Part shown: positions 1-7,607 of the stretch, in pieces
Layout: every line of letters begins with the position of its first letter
How positions within the stretch are numbered: position 1 is the first letter of the stretch
Source of the DNA: Bacteriovoracaceae bacterium
GTDB taxonomy: Bacteria > Bdellovibrionota > Bacteriovoracia > Bacteriovoracales > Bacteriovoracaceae
DNA: 29,894 bases
NCBI GenBank assembly: GCA_947440875.1
Contig: CANETG010000004.1
Location: forward strand, 1 to 29,894
Direction: 5' to 3'
The notes under the pieces: model-generated
The model's database searches: none
Seen by the model: only the letters and a program-made list of their open reading frames with translations
What the model was told of the DNA's origin: nothing
Translations under genes and position numbers: made by a program

Positions 1-378
1 GGTAAAGAGTTTCTGCCAGGTCTGGCGTGATTCGAGTGAATCAATTCTCGCGTTGAACACATTATACTTGGTTGGGATTTCTTCTTTCGAGTCTTTAGGA
101 CGAACGCGGTATCTCATCCTTTTAAAAACTCTACGCCCATTTTCATGAACCATCACCCAGGTGAAGTAACCGGGAAAAATACGCTTATCAAGGCCAGGCA
201 TTTTAAAAAAATCAGAACGAGGACTTCTTGGGATGTTGAGTGCATCTTTTAAAAACAAACGATCCTGAGTTTTCTTCACCATCTCCTGAAAATAGATATC
301 ATCCGCTGTCGAAATACTCGCCTTAAACCTTTCCATGAGAACGTTTAAATCGACTTGTACTTCAGCGGAGTAACACAT
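1..378 (-). CDS. SOS response-associated peptidase (SRAP/YedK/HMCES family), N-terminal part
   Basis: The first 126 codons are present and the gene runs off the left edge of the window. The protein begins Met-Cys-Tyr-Ser. In SRAP proteins Cys2 is exposed after Met removal and forms a thiazolidine crosslink with abasic sites in single-stranded DNA, shielding them from damage. A second family signature, YNVFNARIDSL, lies at residues 105-115; its Asn109 and Arg111 match the conserved Asn-Ala-Arg motif of YedK, and the typical downstream W..LF follows. The segment before the NAR motif fits the usual spacing, although the RWGLIPxW stretch is poorly conserved. The ATG overlaps the stop of the upstream glycosyltransferase gene as TAATG, so the two are probably translationally coupled. 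The C-terminal His/Glu active-site part lies outside the window. Family assignment is good; the exact substrate is inferred from the family. Confidence 0.82.
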   Translation of the reverse strand, partial: MCYSAEVQVDLNVLMERFKASISTADDIYFQEMVKKTQDRLFLKDALNIPRSPRSDFFKMPGLDKRIFPGYFTWVMVHENGRRVFKRMRYRVRPKDSKEEIPTKYNVFNARIDSLESRQTWQKLFT

Positions 379-1463
379 TAAAGGATTCCCTCAAGAATCG
401 TGAGATTTTTGTGGCTATCAAATTTTGAGGCGAGAATCTGTTCGTTGGCCTTGCGGAATATTTCTTTCTTTTCCGGAGAACTCATGATTTCTAACGTGTA
501 TTTTTTCAGATCACTGGCGTTAAAAGGCTTCGCCAAATATCCATTGATTCCGTGCTGGATAATTTCTGGATTGGAGCTCACATCAAAGGCGATACAAGGA
601 ATACCATGCTGGATAGTTTCTATCAGTGTGTTGGCCGAGCCCTCATATTTTGAAGGGAAGACAAAAAGATCAAGCGAGTTAAAAAATCCGGTCATATCAT
701 CTACATGTCCGAGAAGCTTTACTTCATTTTCTAATTTTTTTTCTTTAATTAAGTTTTCTAGTTGGGAACGAAGCTCGCCTTCACCAGCAATAATAATTTT
801 GAACGAAACGTTTTCTTTTTTTAGTTCTTCCGCCATTTCGATTAAGTAAATCTGGCCTTTCTGATCGGTGAGTCTTCCCGCATTACCGATGACAAATTCA
901 TTGTTTTCTTTTTGATAGATCTTATTCTGATGAGAATGACTCTGAGGAGTAACTCCATTGTAAACTAACTTGAGTTTATCTTTCGGAAACCAGCTGTCAT
1001 TTTTATCAGCGAGGCTTCTTCCAATCTCTTCAGAGTTGACAATAACGTGAGTGAGAATTTTTTGAAACAGGAAGCGATTGAGTATCGTATTTCTTAGAGG
1101 GTGGGGCATTCCACGTCTGTAGATAATAGTTTTGATCCCCGCGAGCTTGGCAGCTATGCCAGCGAGTTTAAGATCCTGAGGGAGATTAAGAACTATGGTA
1201 TCGATTTTTTTTGATTTAAAAAAAGCAATCATCGTCAGAATCTTCATCGGATTAATAAAGCTGATGTTATTGACTGAAAAACCATAGACGAGAAGTTTCT
1301 CAGCACGGGCCTTGTGGTACAACTCAGATCCGTTATTGGTGACCAAGATACTTTGATAACCCCGACGATTCATTTCTGAGGCAGTTGTCAGATGCCATTT
1401 CTCTCCACCACCCCACGCGCGATTGGTATTGAAGAAACAGATTGTTTTACTTTTTTCGGCCAT
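378..1463 (-). CDS. Glycosyltransferase family 4 (GT-B fold)
   Basis: This 361-residue protein has the two-Rossmann GT-B plan. The N-terminal acceptor half contains a Gly-rich loop near residues 17-21 (WGGGE). The C-terminal donor half begins around residue 190 (FVIGNAGRLTDQKGQ). The family signature is visible as FPSKYEGSANTLIE around residues 270-285, a version of the E-x7-E nucleotide-sugar binding motif, followed by GIPCIAFDVSSNPEII. Such enzymes transfer a sugar from a nucleotide donor to LPS core, O-antigen or exopolysaccharide on the cytoplasmic face of the inner membrane. It sits 8 bp behind folA and overlaps the SRAP gene, so all three probably share a transcript. Two further glycosyltransferases and galE lie within 5 kb, which supports a surface-glycan role. 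The donor and acceptor cannot be read from the sequence. Confidence 0.88.
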   Translation of the reverse strand: MAEKSKTICFFNTNRAWGGGEKWHLTTASEMNRRGYQSILVTNNGSELYHKARAEKLLVYGFSVNNISFINPMKILTMIAFFKSKKIDTIVLNLPQDLKLAGIAAKLAGIKTIIYRRGMPHPLRNTILNRFLFQKILTHVIVNSEEIGRSLADKNDSWFPKDKLKLVYNGVTPQSHSHQNKIYQKENNEFVIGNAGRLTDQKGQIYLIEMAEELKKENVSFKIIIAGEGELRSQLENLIKEKKLENEVKLLGHVDDMTGFFNSLDLFVFPSKYEGSANTLIETIQHGIPCIAFDVSSNPEIIQHGINGYLAKPFNASDLKKYTLEIMSSPEKKEIFRKANEQILASKFDSHKNLTILEGIL

Positions 1464-1471
1464 GCCCTATC

Positions 1472-1960
1472 TTATATATTTTCCGGCGATTTCACCAATT
1501 TTCTCATGGTCCATTCGGGATGCTTCTCTTCATTTGCGACTTTCCAGGGAAAGTTTGTGAACTCAGGAAAGTAGGCGTCGGCAGGCCCATCATATTCGAC
1601 CTCACTCCACAGAAATTCACTCAGGAATGGGAGAGTGAGACCGTAAATTTCTGCCCCACCGATAACGTATAATTTACTGATCGCAATTTTATCTGCGTAG
1701 CTGATGACTTCTTTTAATGAGGTGAAGGCTTTCCCACAGAGAGGTTGATAGTCGGCGTTTCGACTCAGGATAAGTGGGTACGTTCCTGTCACGTCTCCCT
1801 CGTGAGAGTCGAAATTTTTTCTCCCAATAAGGACGTGCTGACCCCTAACCGTCTCTTGGAAGTGCCGGTACTCTTCAGGGAGACTCCAGGGGAGGTCGTT
1901 ATTAAGTCCAATCTGGCGGCTTTTTCCGAGTGCGGCAATTGCTATGAGTTTTACATTCAT
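1472..1960 (-). CDS. folA: Dihydrofolate reductase
   Basis: The product reduces 7,8-dihydrofolate to tetrahydrofolate with NADPH in the cytoplasm, supplying one-carbon carriers for thymidylate and purines. The 162-residue length is normal. Visible landmarks are the N-terminal LIAIAALGKSRQIGLNNDLPW strand and Met20-like loop, LPEEYRHF with Glu30 in the place of the catalytic acidic residue (Asp27 in E. coli), the NADPH-binding VLIGRKNFDS segment, and VIGGAEIY near residues 118-125. The start is not preceded by a Shine-Dalgarno; the bases just before it are CCTCCCAG, and a perfect TATAAT lies 8 nt upstream, which suggests a leaderless message. It is divergent from galE with a 41-bp gap and is the first gene of a folA-glycosyltransferase-SRAP unit. 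The identification is secure. Confidence 0.95.
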   Translation of the reverse strand: MNVKLIAIAALGKSRQIGLNNDLPWSLPEEYRHFQETVRGQHVLIGRKNFDSHEGDVTGTYPLILSRNADYQPLCGKAFTSLKEVISYADKIAISKLYVIGGAEIYGLTLPFLSEFLWSEVEYDGPADAYFPEFTNFPWKVANEEKHPEWTMRKLVKSPENI

Positions 1961-1978
1961 CTGGGAGGATTATAAGAT
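1950..1978 (+). promoter_or_regulatory. Probable sigma-70 promoter of galE-queC
   Basis: TTTACA (1950-1955, 5/6 match) and TAAGAT (1973-1978, 4/6 match) are separated by 17 bp. The predicted start near 1985 leaves a short leader with AAAGGA (1991-1996) as ribosome binding site 5 nt before the galE ATG at 2002. The -35 box lies inside the folA coding start. Confidence 0.45.
1969..1974 (-). promoter_or_regulatory. Probable -10 box of folA (leaderless start)
   Basis: A perfect TATAAT on the minus strand ends 8 nt before the folA ATG. Transcription would start within one or two bases of the start codon. No convincing -35 hexamer is present at 16-18 bp. The galE promoter overlaps on the other strand, so the two polymerases may compete. 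Confidence 0.5.
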
Positions 1979-2001
1979 ACTACTAACCATAAAGGATAGT
2001 T

Positions 2002-2979
2002 ATGCGCATACTGATTACGGGTGGAGCGGGTTACATCGGCTCACACGTACTGAAAGCTTTGGGGAAACAAGGTCACGACATAACGATCGTCGATAACCTT
2101 TCAACCGGCTTTGCGAAGGCAATCACTTATGGAAATCTCATCGTCGCTGACCTCGCAGATCGCGTAAAAATTGAAAGCATTTTTGAGGCCGGTAAGTTCG
2201 ATGCCGTTGTTCACTTTGCGGGAAGTATTGTTGTCCCAGACAGTGTTACCCAGCCCTTGTTCTATTATCAGAACAATACGATCAACTCGCATTTTGTTCT
2301 TTCGATGTGCGATAAGTTTAAGATTAAATATTTTATCTTCTCATCAACGGCAGCTGTTTATGGAATGCCAGAAAGTGGTGTGTGCCACGAAGATAGTGAG
2401 CTTTTACCAATCAATCCTTATGGGCAATCAAAGCTCATGACCGAACACATGCTGCGTGATCTTGCCTTTGCCAACAAAGGCTTCAAGTATATCGCGCTTC
2501 GCTACTTCAATGTTTCTGGAGCAGACCCTGAAGGGCAAATCGGACAATCGTTTCCTAAAGCGACTCATTTGATTAAAGCAGCCTGCGAGGCCGCTACTTC
2601 GAAGAGAACTCACATGGATCTCTTCGGCACAGACTATCCCACGAAAGACGGAACCTGCGTTCGCGATTATATTCACGTTTCTGATCTGGCCGATGCTCAC
2701 GTGAAAGCTCTTCAGTTTCTTGAGAAAGGTGGAGAATCGCAACCCCTCAACTGTGGGTATGGTCACGGCTTTAGTGTGAAAGAAGTTATTTCTCGCGTGA
2801 AAGAAATTACCGGCGTGAACTTTAAAGTGAATGAACTCGGAAGGCGCGCAGGCGATTCTGCGAGTCTCACCGCAGAATCAAGCCGCTTGTCAAAGCTCAC
2901 AGGCTGGAAACCAAAGAATGATGATCTTAATATCATCATTCAATCTGCTTACGAGTGGGAAAAGAATCGCCCTTACTAA
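2002..2979 (+). CDS. galE: UDP-glucose 4-epimerase
   Basis: The product interconverts UDP-glucose and UDP-galactose (possibly also the N-acetyl forms) in the cytoplasm using tightly bound NAD. It is an extended short-chain dehydrogenase of 325 residues, close to the usual 330-340. The NAD-binding GGAGYIGSH motif is at residues 7-15. The catalytic set is SST at about 114-116 with Tyr140 and Lys144 in NPYGQSKLM. LRYFNVSGADPEG near 170 and the C-terminal RAGDSASLTA sugar-nucleotide contact are also typical of GalE. The start is supported by AAAGGA 5 nt upstream. Its stop overlaps the queC start (TAATG). With three glycosyltransferase genes nearby, it most likely supplies UDP-hexoses for surface glycans. 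Substrate preference between Glc and GlcNAc forms cannot be fixed. Confidence 0.93.
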   Translation: MRILITGGAGYIGSHVLKALGKQGHDITIVDNLSTGFAKAITYGNLIVADLADRVKIESIFEAGKFDAVVHFAGSIVVPDSVTQPLFYYQNNTINSHFVLSMCDKFKIKYFIFSSTAAVYGMPESGVCHEDSELLPINPYGQSKLMTEHMLRDLAFANKGFKYIALRYFNVSGADPEGQIGQSFPKATHLIKAACEAATSKRTHMDLFGTDYPTKDGTCVRDYIHVSDLADAHVKALQFLEKGGESQPLNCGYGHGFSVKEVISRVKEITGVNFKVNELGRRAGDSASLTAESSRLSKLTGWKPKNDDLNIIIQSAYEWEKNRPY

Positions 2980-3686
2980 TGAAGAAAAAATCAGTCGTCG
3001 TACACTCCGGGGGAATGGATTCAAGTTTATGTTTGGCACTTGCTGTCCAAGAATTTGGTGCGGGTAATGTGCTTTCACTTTCTTTCGATTACGATCAAAG
3101 ACATTCTGAAGAACTAGGGCGGGCCCGGCTGATCTCCGATTATTTTAAAGTTGATCACGCTGAACTTAACCTCACATGCCTGGGGCAAATCACCGAATCA
3201 GCTCTCATCGGAAATGATAAAAAAATTGAACACAAGTCTGGGCAAGCACCCAATACTCTAGTTCCTGGAAGAAACGGCCTCATGGCGAGACTCGCGGGAA
3301 TTCATGCCCACTCATTAGGCGCTCAGGTCATTTACATGGGAGTGATGGAATTAGAGGGTGCAAATTCTGGTTACCGCGACTGTTCTCGCGCCTACATGGA
3401 TATTGTTCAGTCGGCCTTGAGATTAGATTTTGCGGACCAGAAATTTGAAATTCGCACACCGTTAGTGAGCATGACAAAAAAACAGACGATGGCCTTGGGT
3501 CACAACCTCGGTTGCTTAGAATTTCTTCTGGAAACCACGATTACTTGCTATGAAGGAATAGCTAAAGAGGGCTGCCAGAAGTGTCCTGCTTGTAAATTGC
3601 GAAACGAAGGATTAAAAATCTTCTCACTCGAGCATCCGGAGCTTCAATTTTCTTATAAAGCTAAAATTCAGAATTTAGTTTCCTAA
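2979..3686 (+). CDS. queC: 7-cyano-7-deazaguanine synthase (preQ0 synthase)
   Basis: QueC converts 7-carboxy-7-deazaguanine to preQ0 with ATP and ammonia, a step in making the tRNA wobble nucleoside queuosine. I take the ATG at 2979, which overlaps the galE stop, giving 235 residues. A longer frame from 2955 adds eight residues inside galE and is unnecessary, because the family starts right before the PP-loop strand. The PP-loop SGGMDSS is at residues 10-16. FDYDQRH (36-42) and VPGRNGLMARLAG (95-107) are QueC hallmarks. The zinc site is Cys190, Cys199, Cys202 and Cys205 (C-x8-C-x2-C-x2-C). No other queuosine genes are in the window, and coupling to galE looks like simple gene packing. Its end overlaps the convergent unknown gene by 4 bp. 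Confidence 0.95.
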   Translation: MKKKSVVVHSGGMDSSLCLALAVQEFGAGNVLSLSFDYDQRHSEELGRARLISDYFKVDHAELNLTCLGQITESALIGNDKKIEHKSGQAPNTLVPGRNGLMARLAGIHAHSLGAQVIYMGVMELEGANSGYRDCSRAYMDIVQSALRLDFADQKFEIRTPLVSMTKKQTMALGHNLGCLEFLLETTITCYEGIAKEGCQKCPACKLRNEGLKIFSLEHPELQFSYKAKIQNLVS

Positions 3687-4165
3687 TCCTCTTTCAGACC
3701 AACGATGTCTTTCCACGTTTCGAGTGTGAGCTTTTTGAGCTCTAAACCACTTTCTTTCGTCGCAGATTCATCGGCCAGGTAATCCTCAAGATCGAGAACA
3801 TTATCTTCGAGCTCTTCGACAACTTCAGCTGTGTCTTCATCATCTGATGCGCCTGAGACGGCGTAGCCCGTAAGGAAATAATCGAGGCGTCCTAGTGAGG
3901 TTTGAAGAAACGATTTGAGATCAGCTTCATCAACAATAAGGTTTTTTAATTCTTTATGAACATTTGCCTTCACCTGATCGTGAAGTGCTTTCATGTCTTT
4001 TTCCCAAATCTTATAATCTTCGACTTCTGCTTCCATCAGAACTTCTTCCATCGCTGTTTTAAACGGTACCGGACGATTCGCAACGAAGGTTCCGAGGTAA
4101 AAGGCCCGGATCTGGCCTTCTGTAAGATTAGTTTCAGTCGATGTGAGTAACGTCTGGAGGCCCAT
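3683..4165 (-). CDS. Hypothetical acidic protein, 160 aa
   Basis: I do not recognise this family. The protein has no signal peptide or membrane segment. It looks mainly helical and strongly acidic, with a low-complexity Asp/Glu stretch at about residues 107-135 (SDDEDTAEVVEELEDN), and it has no cysteines. The N-terminal half includes RAFYLGTFVANRPVPFKTAMEEVL, which looks like a folded helical domain. It is transcribed alone, with AGGT about 7 nt before the ATG as a modest ribosome binding site. Its stop overlaps the convergent queC stop by 4 bp, leaving no room for a terminator between them. Coding status is supported by the intact frame, sensible composition and absence of any competing frame. 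Function is unknown. Confidence 0.75.
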   Translation of the reverse strand: MGLQTLLTSTETNLTEGQIRAFYLGTFVANRPVPFKTAMEEVLMEAEVEDYKIWEKDMKALHDQVKANVHKELKNLIVDEADLKSFLQTSLGRLDYFLTGYAVSGASDDEDTAEVVEELEDNVLDLEDYLADESATKESGLELKKLTLETWKDIVGLKED

Positions 4166-4329
4166 ATTTTTACCTGCTTATGATTTCTAATGCGTAAATA
4201 TTACTCTTAAGATCGAATTTTTACCATCAAGATGGCGTCTTGGGGCATATTCGCCTTCATGAAAAATGCGGCGAACGTTTTAAATCTGGTTTTCTGGGGT
4301 ACTAAAATAGGTCTTTTTTGCTATTTTTT

Positions 4330-4343
4330 TCAGGACGTCCTGA
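4330..4343. repeat. 14-bp perfect palindrome flanked by T-tracts
   Basis: TCAGGACGTCCTGA reads the same on both strands. On the plus strand it is preceded by seven T and followed by GTTTTATTTTTT, so a plus-strand transcript would form a 5-bp hairpin with a U-rich tail. It lies 3 nt beyond the stop of the minus-strand glycosyltransferase, whose transcript would have A-rich flanks instead. It could be a weak plus-strand terminator or a dimeric-protein operator; the sequence alone does not decide. Confidence 0.45.
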
Positions 4344-4346
4344 GTT

Positions 4347-5135
4347 TTATTTTTTAAACGGATCCTCAATCTTCTCACCGTTTTGAAGTCTCCATATTTT
4401 CACAGCTCTAATGTACACATTATACGCCGCCAAGGCCGAAACCACGAAGCCGTGGGTGCCGTCTAAAATTCCTAATCGCCAAAAATAATGCCGCACAAAT
4501 CGACCCAAAGGGCGAAAGAACAGATAGGGAAGCCCAATGGTGCGGCCCTGTTTCTGAAACTTCTCAAAGCGGTCAATGGCCCCCCAAGTGGTGTAGCGAT
4601 CGGCCTTCTTAAGATAAGAATTAAGGTCTTTATAAGTGTAATGAATGAGCTTTTCTCGAAGCATGGAGACTCCACCCTTCGTTTCGATTTCGGCGTGAAC
4701 GTGTTTATTCTGATACCGACATTCATCTTTTTTAAAAAGGCGAATCACTTTATCGGACTGCCATCCTGAGTAATTGATTCTTTTTCCCATGAAATTGTTA
4801 CGACGATAAATCCAGAACGCCGAAAACGGTGTTTCCGTTTTAACGACAGACTTCACTTCCTCAACTAATTCCGAAGTTGGTCTTTCGTCCGCATCGAGAA
4901 GAAAAATCCAGGGATGAGTGGCCTGGGGAATGGTCCAGTTTTTTTGAGCTGCCGAGTGTTCGTATTCGTGCTGAAGGAGGCGTACCTGAGGAAATGATTT
5001 TACGATCTGAACGGTCCTATCCGTCGAGAAAGAATCGACGACGATAATCTCGTCGCACCAGAGGACAGACTCAATCGCCTCGCGAATGTGGACTTCTTCA
5101 TTGAACGTAGGGATAATCGCAGATATCTTGGGCAT
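4347..5135 (-). CDS. Glycosyltransferase family 2, WaaE/KdtX-like
   Basis: This 262-residue GT-A enzyme starts with the classic SAIIPTFNEE strand and has DEIIVVDSFSTDRT at residues 28-41. The metal-binding DxD is Asp81-Ala-Asp83 in FLLDADERPT. The arrangement of an N-terminal GT2 core followed by WRLGILDGTHGFVVSALAAYNVYIRAVKIW near the C terminus matches the LPS-core glucosyltransferase group related to WaaE/KdtX. That region is probably amphipathic and membrane-associated. Family members add a sugar to the inner core of lipopolysaccharide at the cytoplasmic membrane. It is divergent from the heptosyltransferase-like gene, with only 20 bp between the two start codons, so promoters must lie partly inside the coding regions. 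The exact sugar and linkage are not readable. Confidence 0.88.
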   Translation of the reverse strand: MPKISAIIPTFNEEVHIREAIESVLWCDEIIVVDSFSTDRTVQIVKSFPQVRLLQHEYEHSAAQKNWTIPQATHPWIFLLDADERPTSELVEEVKSVVKTETPFSAFWIYRRNNFMGKRINYSGWQSDKVIRLFKKDECRYQNKHVHAEIETKGGVSMLREKLIHYTYKDLNSYLKKADRYTTWGAIDRFEKFQKQGRTIGLPYLFFRPLGRFVRHYFWRLGILDGTHGFVVSALAAYNVYIRAVKIWRLQNGEKIEDPFKK

Positions 5136-5155
5136 AGGTAAAATAACTCTATCGT

Positions 5156-6193
5156 ATGAATGACGCCTCGTCTAAAAATATTCTGATTATCCAGACCGCT
5201 TTCATAGGGGACACGATCCTTGCAAGCCACTTTGCACGGGCGGTCAAAGAGCAATATCCAGACTCAAAGATTCATTTTTTTCTCAGGAAGGGAAATGAGT
5301 CGGTGATTCAAGGCCTGCCTACTATTGAGAAAGTCTGGGTTTGGGATAAAGCCGGTGGGAAGACAAAAAATCTCATGCGTCTTATTGGTGAGCTCAGGAA
5401 AATTAAATTTGATACCGTTTTCAATCTTCATCGTCATTTTAATTCCGGACTCGTGACATCGCTCATGCACTCAAAAGTGAAAGCAGGATTTAAGCAGAAT
5501 CCTCTCAGTATTTTTTTGACTCACAAAGCAGATCATCGTATTCCTCATCGCCCGGAAGAAAATGAAAAAAAATTCTGGCATGAGGTGCAGAGAAATCTGC
5601 AGCTTCTTCAGCTCATTGATCCTCATTATAAAATTTCCCCCGACATGAAATCTTATCGCCCGGAACTTCCTCTCCTTCCGAAGCACTTTGAGAAAGTGGC
5701 AAAACATAAAACGGCAGAGTATTTTGTCGTCGCCCCTGCTTCTGTTTGGTTCACCAAAGCGTGGAGTGAAAGTAAGTACCGCGAATTAACCTTAGAAATA
5801 TCTCGTCGAGGGAAAGTCATTTTTATAGGTGCTGCAGGAGATAAAGATCTTTGTGATCGTATCCGGAAAGATATACCCAACACCGACAATCTTTGCGGGG
5901 AACTCAATCTTCTCGATTCAGCTGCCCTCATGAAGGATGCCAAACGCGTTTTTGTGAATGATTCGGCCCCACTTCACCTCGCCAGTTGCGTTAATGCCCG
6001 TACGACAGCGATTTTTTGCTCCACCGTGCCTGCCTATGGATATATTCCACTGGCCCTTGATTCTGTGGTGGTAGATGTGGGAGATTCACTTCCATGTCGA
6101 TCTTGCGGCCTTCACGGTTATAAGGCCTGTCCGCTAGGGCACTTTAAGTGCTCTCTCGACATTGAAGTTTCTCGGGTCATTGAAACAATTTGA
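5156..6193 (+). CDS. Glycosyltransferase family 9 (ADP-heptose:LPS heptosyltransferase-like)
   Basis: The 345-residue protein has the GT9 layout: an N-terminal ILIIQTAFIGDTILAS segment (residues 9-24), a linker, then a C-terminal ADP-heptose binding half with VVAPASVWFTKAWS (about 191-204) and VNDSAPLHLASCVNARTTAIFCS (about 266-288). These resemble the WaaF/WaaC donor-site motifs. The tail has a cysteine cluster (CRSCGLHGYKACPLGHFKC), as in many WaaF-type enzymes. It probably transfers heptose to the LPS inner core in the cytoplasm. No clear Shine-Dalgarno precedes the ATG; a TAAAAT box lies 11 nt upstream. A six-base gap separates it from the downstream DUF2141 gene, so they form a two-gene unit. 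The family is sure; WaaF against WaaC specificity is not. Confidence 0.88.
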   Translation: MNDASSKNILIIQTAFIGDTILASHFARAVKEQYPDSKIHFFLRKGNESVIQGLPTIEKVWVWDKAGGKTKNLMRLIGELRKIKFDTVFNLHRHFNSGLVTSLMHSKVKAGFKQNPLSIFLTHKADHRIPHRPEENEKKFWHEVQRNLQLLQLIDPHYKISPDMKSYRPELPLLPKHFEKVAKHKTAEYFVVAPASVWFTKAWSESKYRELTLEISRRGKVIFIGAAGDKDLCDRIRKDIPNTDNLCGELNLLDSAALMKDAKRVFVNDSAPLHLASCVNARTTAIFCSTVPAYGYIPLALDSVVVDVGDSLPCRSCGLHGYKACPLGHFKCSLDIEVSRVIETI

Positions 6194-6199
6194 GGTTTT

Positions 6200-6613
6200 A
6201 TGAAATTACTTTTTTTGAGCATTCTCTTATCATTCTCGGCAGCCGCAGCTCCGGTCACAATAAACTTTTCTCAGACCATGGGAAAAAGCGGAAAGATCTT
6301 TTTTGCAATTTTTGATTCTTCCTCTCAGTTTCCGAAAGGGAAGGCAGTCAAAACGGGTTCAGTGGCGACACTCGGACAAAGAAATGTTTCAACGGTTGTG
6401 GATTTACCGCCCGGTGAGTATGCAATTTCCGTTTTTCTTGATGAGAATAATAATGAAAGACTTGATCAGAACGCGATCGGTATCCCGCGCGAGCGTTTTG
6501 GATTTTCGAATAACCCAAGAATTCTCACGGGTGCACCTTCATACCGTGACTGTGCTTTACGTGTTCTCGATCAAGACAATGAAACAGAGATTCGCCTGAT
6601 TAAGCTTTTCTAA
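6200..6613 (+). CDS. Exported DUF2141-family protein
   Basis: The 137-residue product starts with a signal peptide (hydrophobic MKLLFLSILLSFSAAAA, probable cleavage after Ala17). The mature part is a small beta-sandwich of the DUF2141 type. Visible family features are the early GKIFFAIFDSSSQFPKG strand-turn, LPPGEYAISVFLDENNNERLD at about 69-90, where the Asp/Asn-rich turn resembles a metal-binding loop, and GIPRERFGFSNNPR after it. No biochemical role is established for the family. Many members sit in the periplasm or outer envelope. A GAGG ribosome binding site lies 4 nt before the ATG. The gene follows the GT9 gene in the same unit and its 3' end overlaps the convergent mnmH by 14 bp. Confidence 0.8.
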   Translation: MKLLFLSILLSFSAAAAPVTINFSQTMGKSGKIFFAIFDSSSQFPKGKAVKTGSVATLGQRNVSTVVDLPPGEYAISVFLDENNNERLDQNAIGIPRERFGFSNNPRILTGAPSYRDCALRVLDQDNETEIRLIKLF

Positions 6614-7607
6614 GCCAGGCGAGAAGTTCTTCAGCATTTCCTCTTTTTAATATGAGTGGGCCCTGTCGGTCGATGTCTCTCATGTAGGAAGGGTCATAAT
6701 AATTGGCAAGGAGCGATCTGATCCAAACTGCGTGATGAGCAAGTTCTTCTTCTTGCGAGAAAGCCTCTCTCATCTCACCCTGAATCTTTAAGAAATTGAC
6801 TCCGCCCAGACTCTTTTTAATTTTCTCCAGTGAGGAGAGAAAGAATTCTTCTTTTCTCCCTTTTACATACGCATCAAAAATATTTTGAACTCTCATCTCG
6901 AGAGGAACTTCAAGAACGAGCATGGGTGATTGTCTGAGATGCTGATAGAGGCGCTTCGGTAAAATTATTTTCCCAAGTGTCGCACTTTCGTCCTCAATGA
7001 TAATCTTTTTCCCCTCCAGCTTCATGAACTCAAGTGCCAAATTATTTTCAAATGTAATCTGAGTGGGCTGCGTTCCGAGATTTCCGAATGCTGAGCCTCT
7101 GTGATGTGCGAGATGCTCAAGATCAACGTGGTCGAAGTGTTTGATGAAATCAGACTTTCTTGAACCCGTCGGTCCACCAATGCGAATGAGTTCTGGAAGA
7201 GGAGCATCATCTAACCAGGATAAAAAATAACGGCGAAGCCGTTTGTACCCACCAGAAATAGGCCTCTTTCCATGACCTATCCACTCACACGCGATTTGAG
7301 ACCGGAGGCCTCCACGAAAACAAAAAACTTCCGCTCCGGGATTCTTCCGAATGTATTCTCTCCAGAGCTCAATTCTTTCTTCTTTTATTTTATCACGAAC
7401 GAGTTCATGCCCAAGTTTGATCGCAGCTTCCTGGCCTTGTTCTTTGTAGCAGGTTCCGATTTTCACTCTTTCCTCATTGTTCATAATGGGAAGATTTACT
7501 GAAAATGGAATTTGCCCTTCAAGATATTCTCCAGGACTACGCACATCGATTAACGGAGTATGGTGGAGAAAGAGGTTTTTTAATTCTTCGTCATTCCATG
7601 ATGACAT
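6600..7607 (-). CDS. mnmH: tRNA 2-selenouridine synthase
   Basis: MnmH (SelU/YbbB) replaces the sulfur of 2-thiouridine at the wobble base of Lys, Glu and Gln tRNAs with selenium, through a geranylated intermediate, using selenophosphate. The 335-residue protein has an N-terminal rhodanese domain with DVRSPGEY (21-28) and the catalytic Cys96 in FCFRGGLRS. A P-loop domain follows. The Walker A region is GPTGSRKS at 145-152: the family's usual second glycine (GxTGSGKT) is Arg150, coded AGA. The later motif IIIEDESATLGKIILP is conserved in MnmH. The gene overlaps selD by 17 bp, which gives strong functional context. It is the last gene of a five-gene minus-strand unit and converges with the DUF2141 gene. 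Whether Arg150 impairs nucleotide binding is unknown. Confidence 0.93.
   Translation of the reverse strand: MSSWNDEELKNLFLHHTPLIDVRSPGEYLEGQIPFSVNLPIMNNEERVKIGTCYKEQGQEAAIKLGHELVRDKIKEERIELWREYIRKNPGAEVFCFRGGLRSQIACEWIGHGKRPISGGYKRLRRYFLSWLDDAPLPELIRIGGPTGSRKSDFIKHFDHVDLEHLAHHRGSAFGNLGTQPTQITFENNLALEFMKLEGKKIIIEDESATLGKIILPKRLYQHLRQSPMLVLEVPLEMRVQNIFDAYVKGRKEEFFLSSLEKIKKSLGGVNFLKIQGEMREAFSQEEELAHHAVWIRSLLANYYDPSYMRDIDRQGPLILKRGNAEELLAWLRKA

Noticed and set aside
2955..2978. Longer queC start eight codons upstream
   Set aside because: It lies within galE, has no ribosome binding site, and adds residues before the PP-loop strand that the family lacks.
4330..4343. Terminator of the minus-strand family 2 glycosyltransferase
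   Set aside because: On that strand the hairpin is followed by A-residues, not U-residues.
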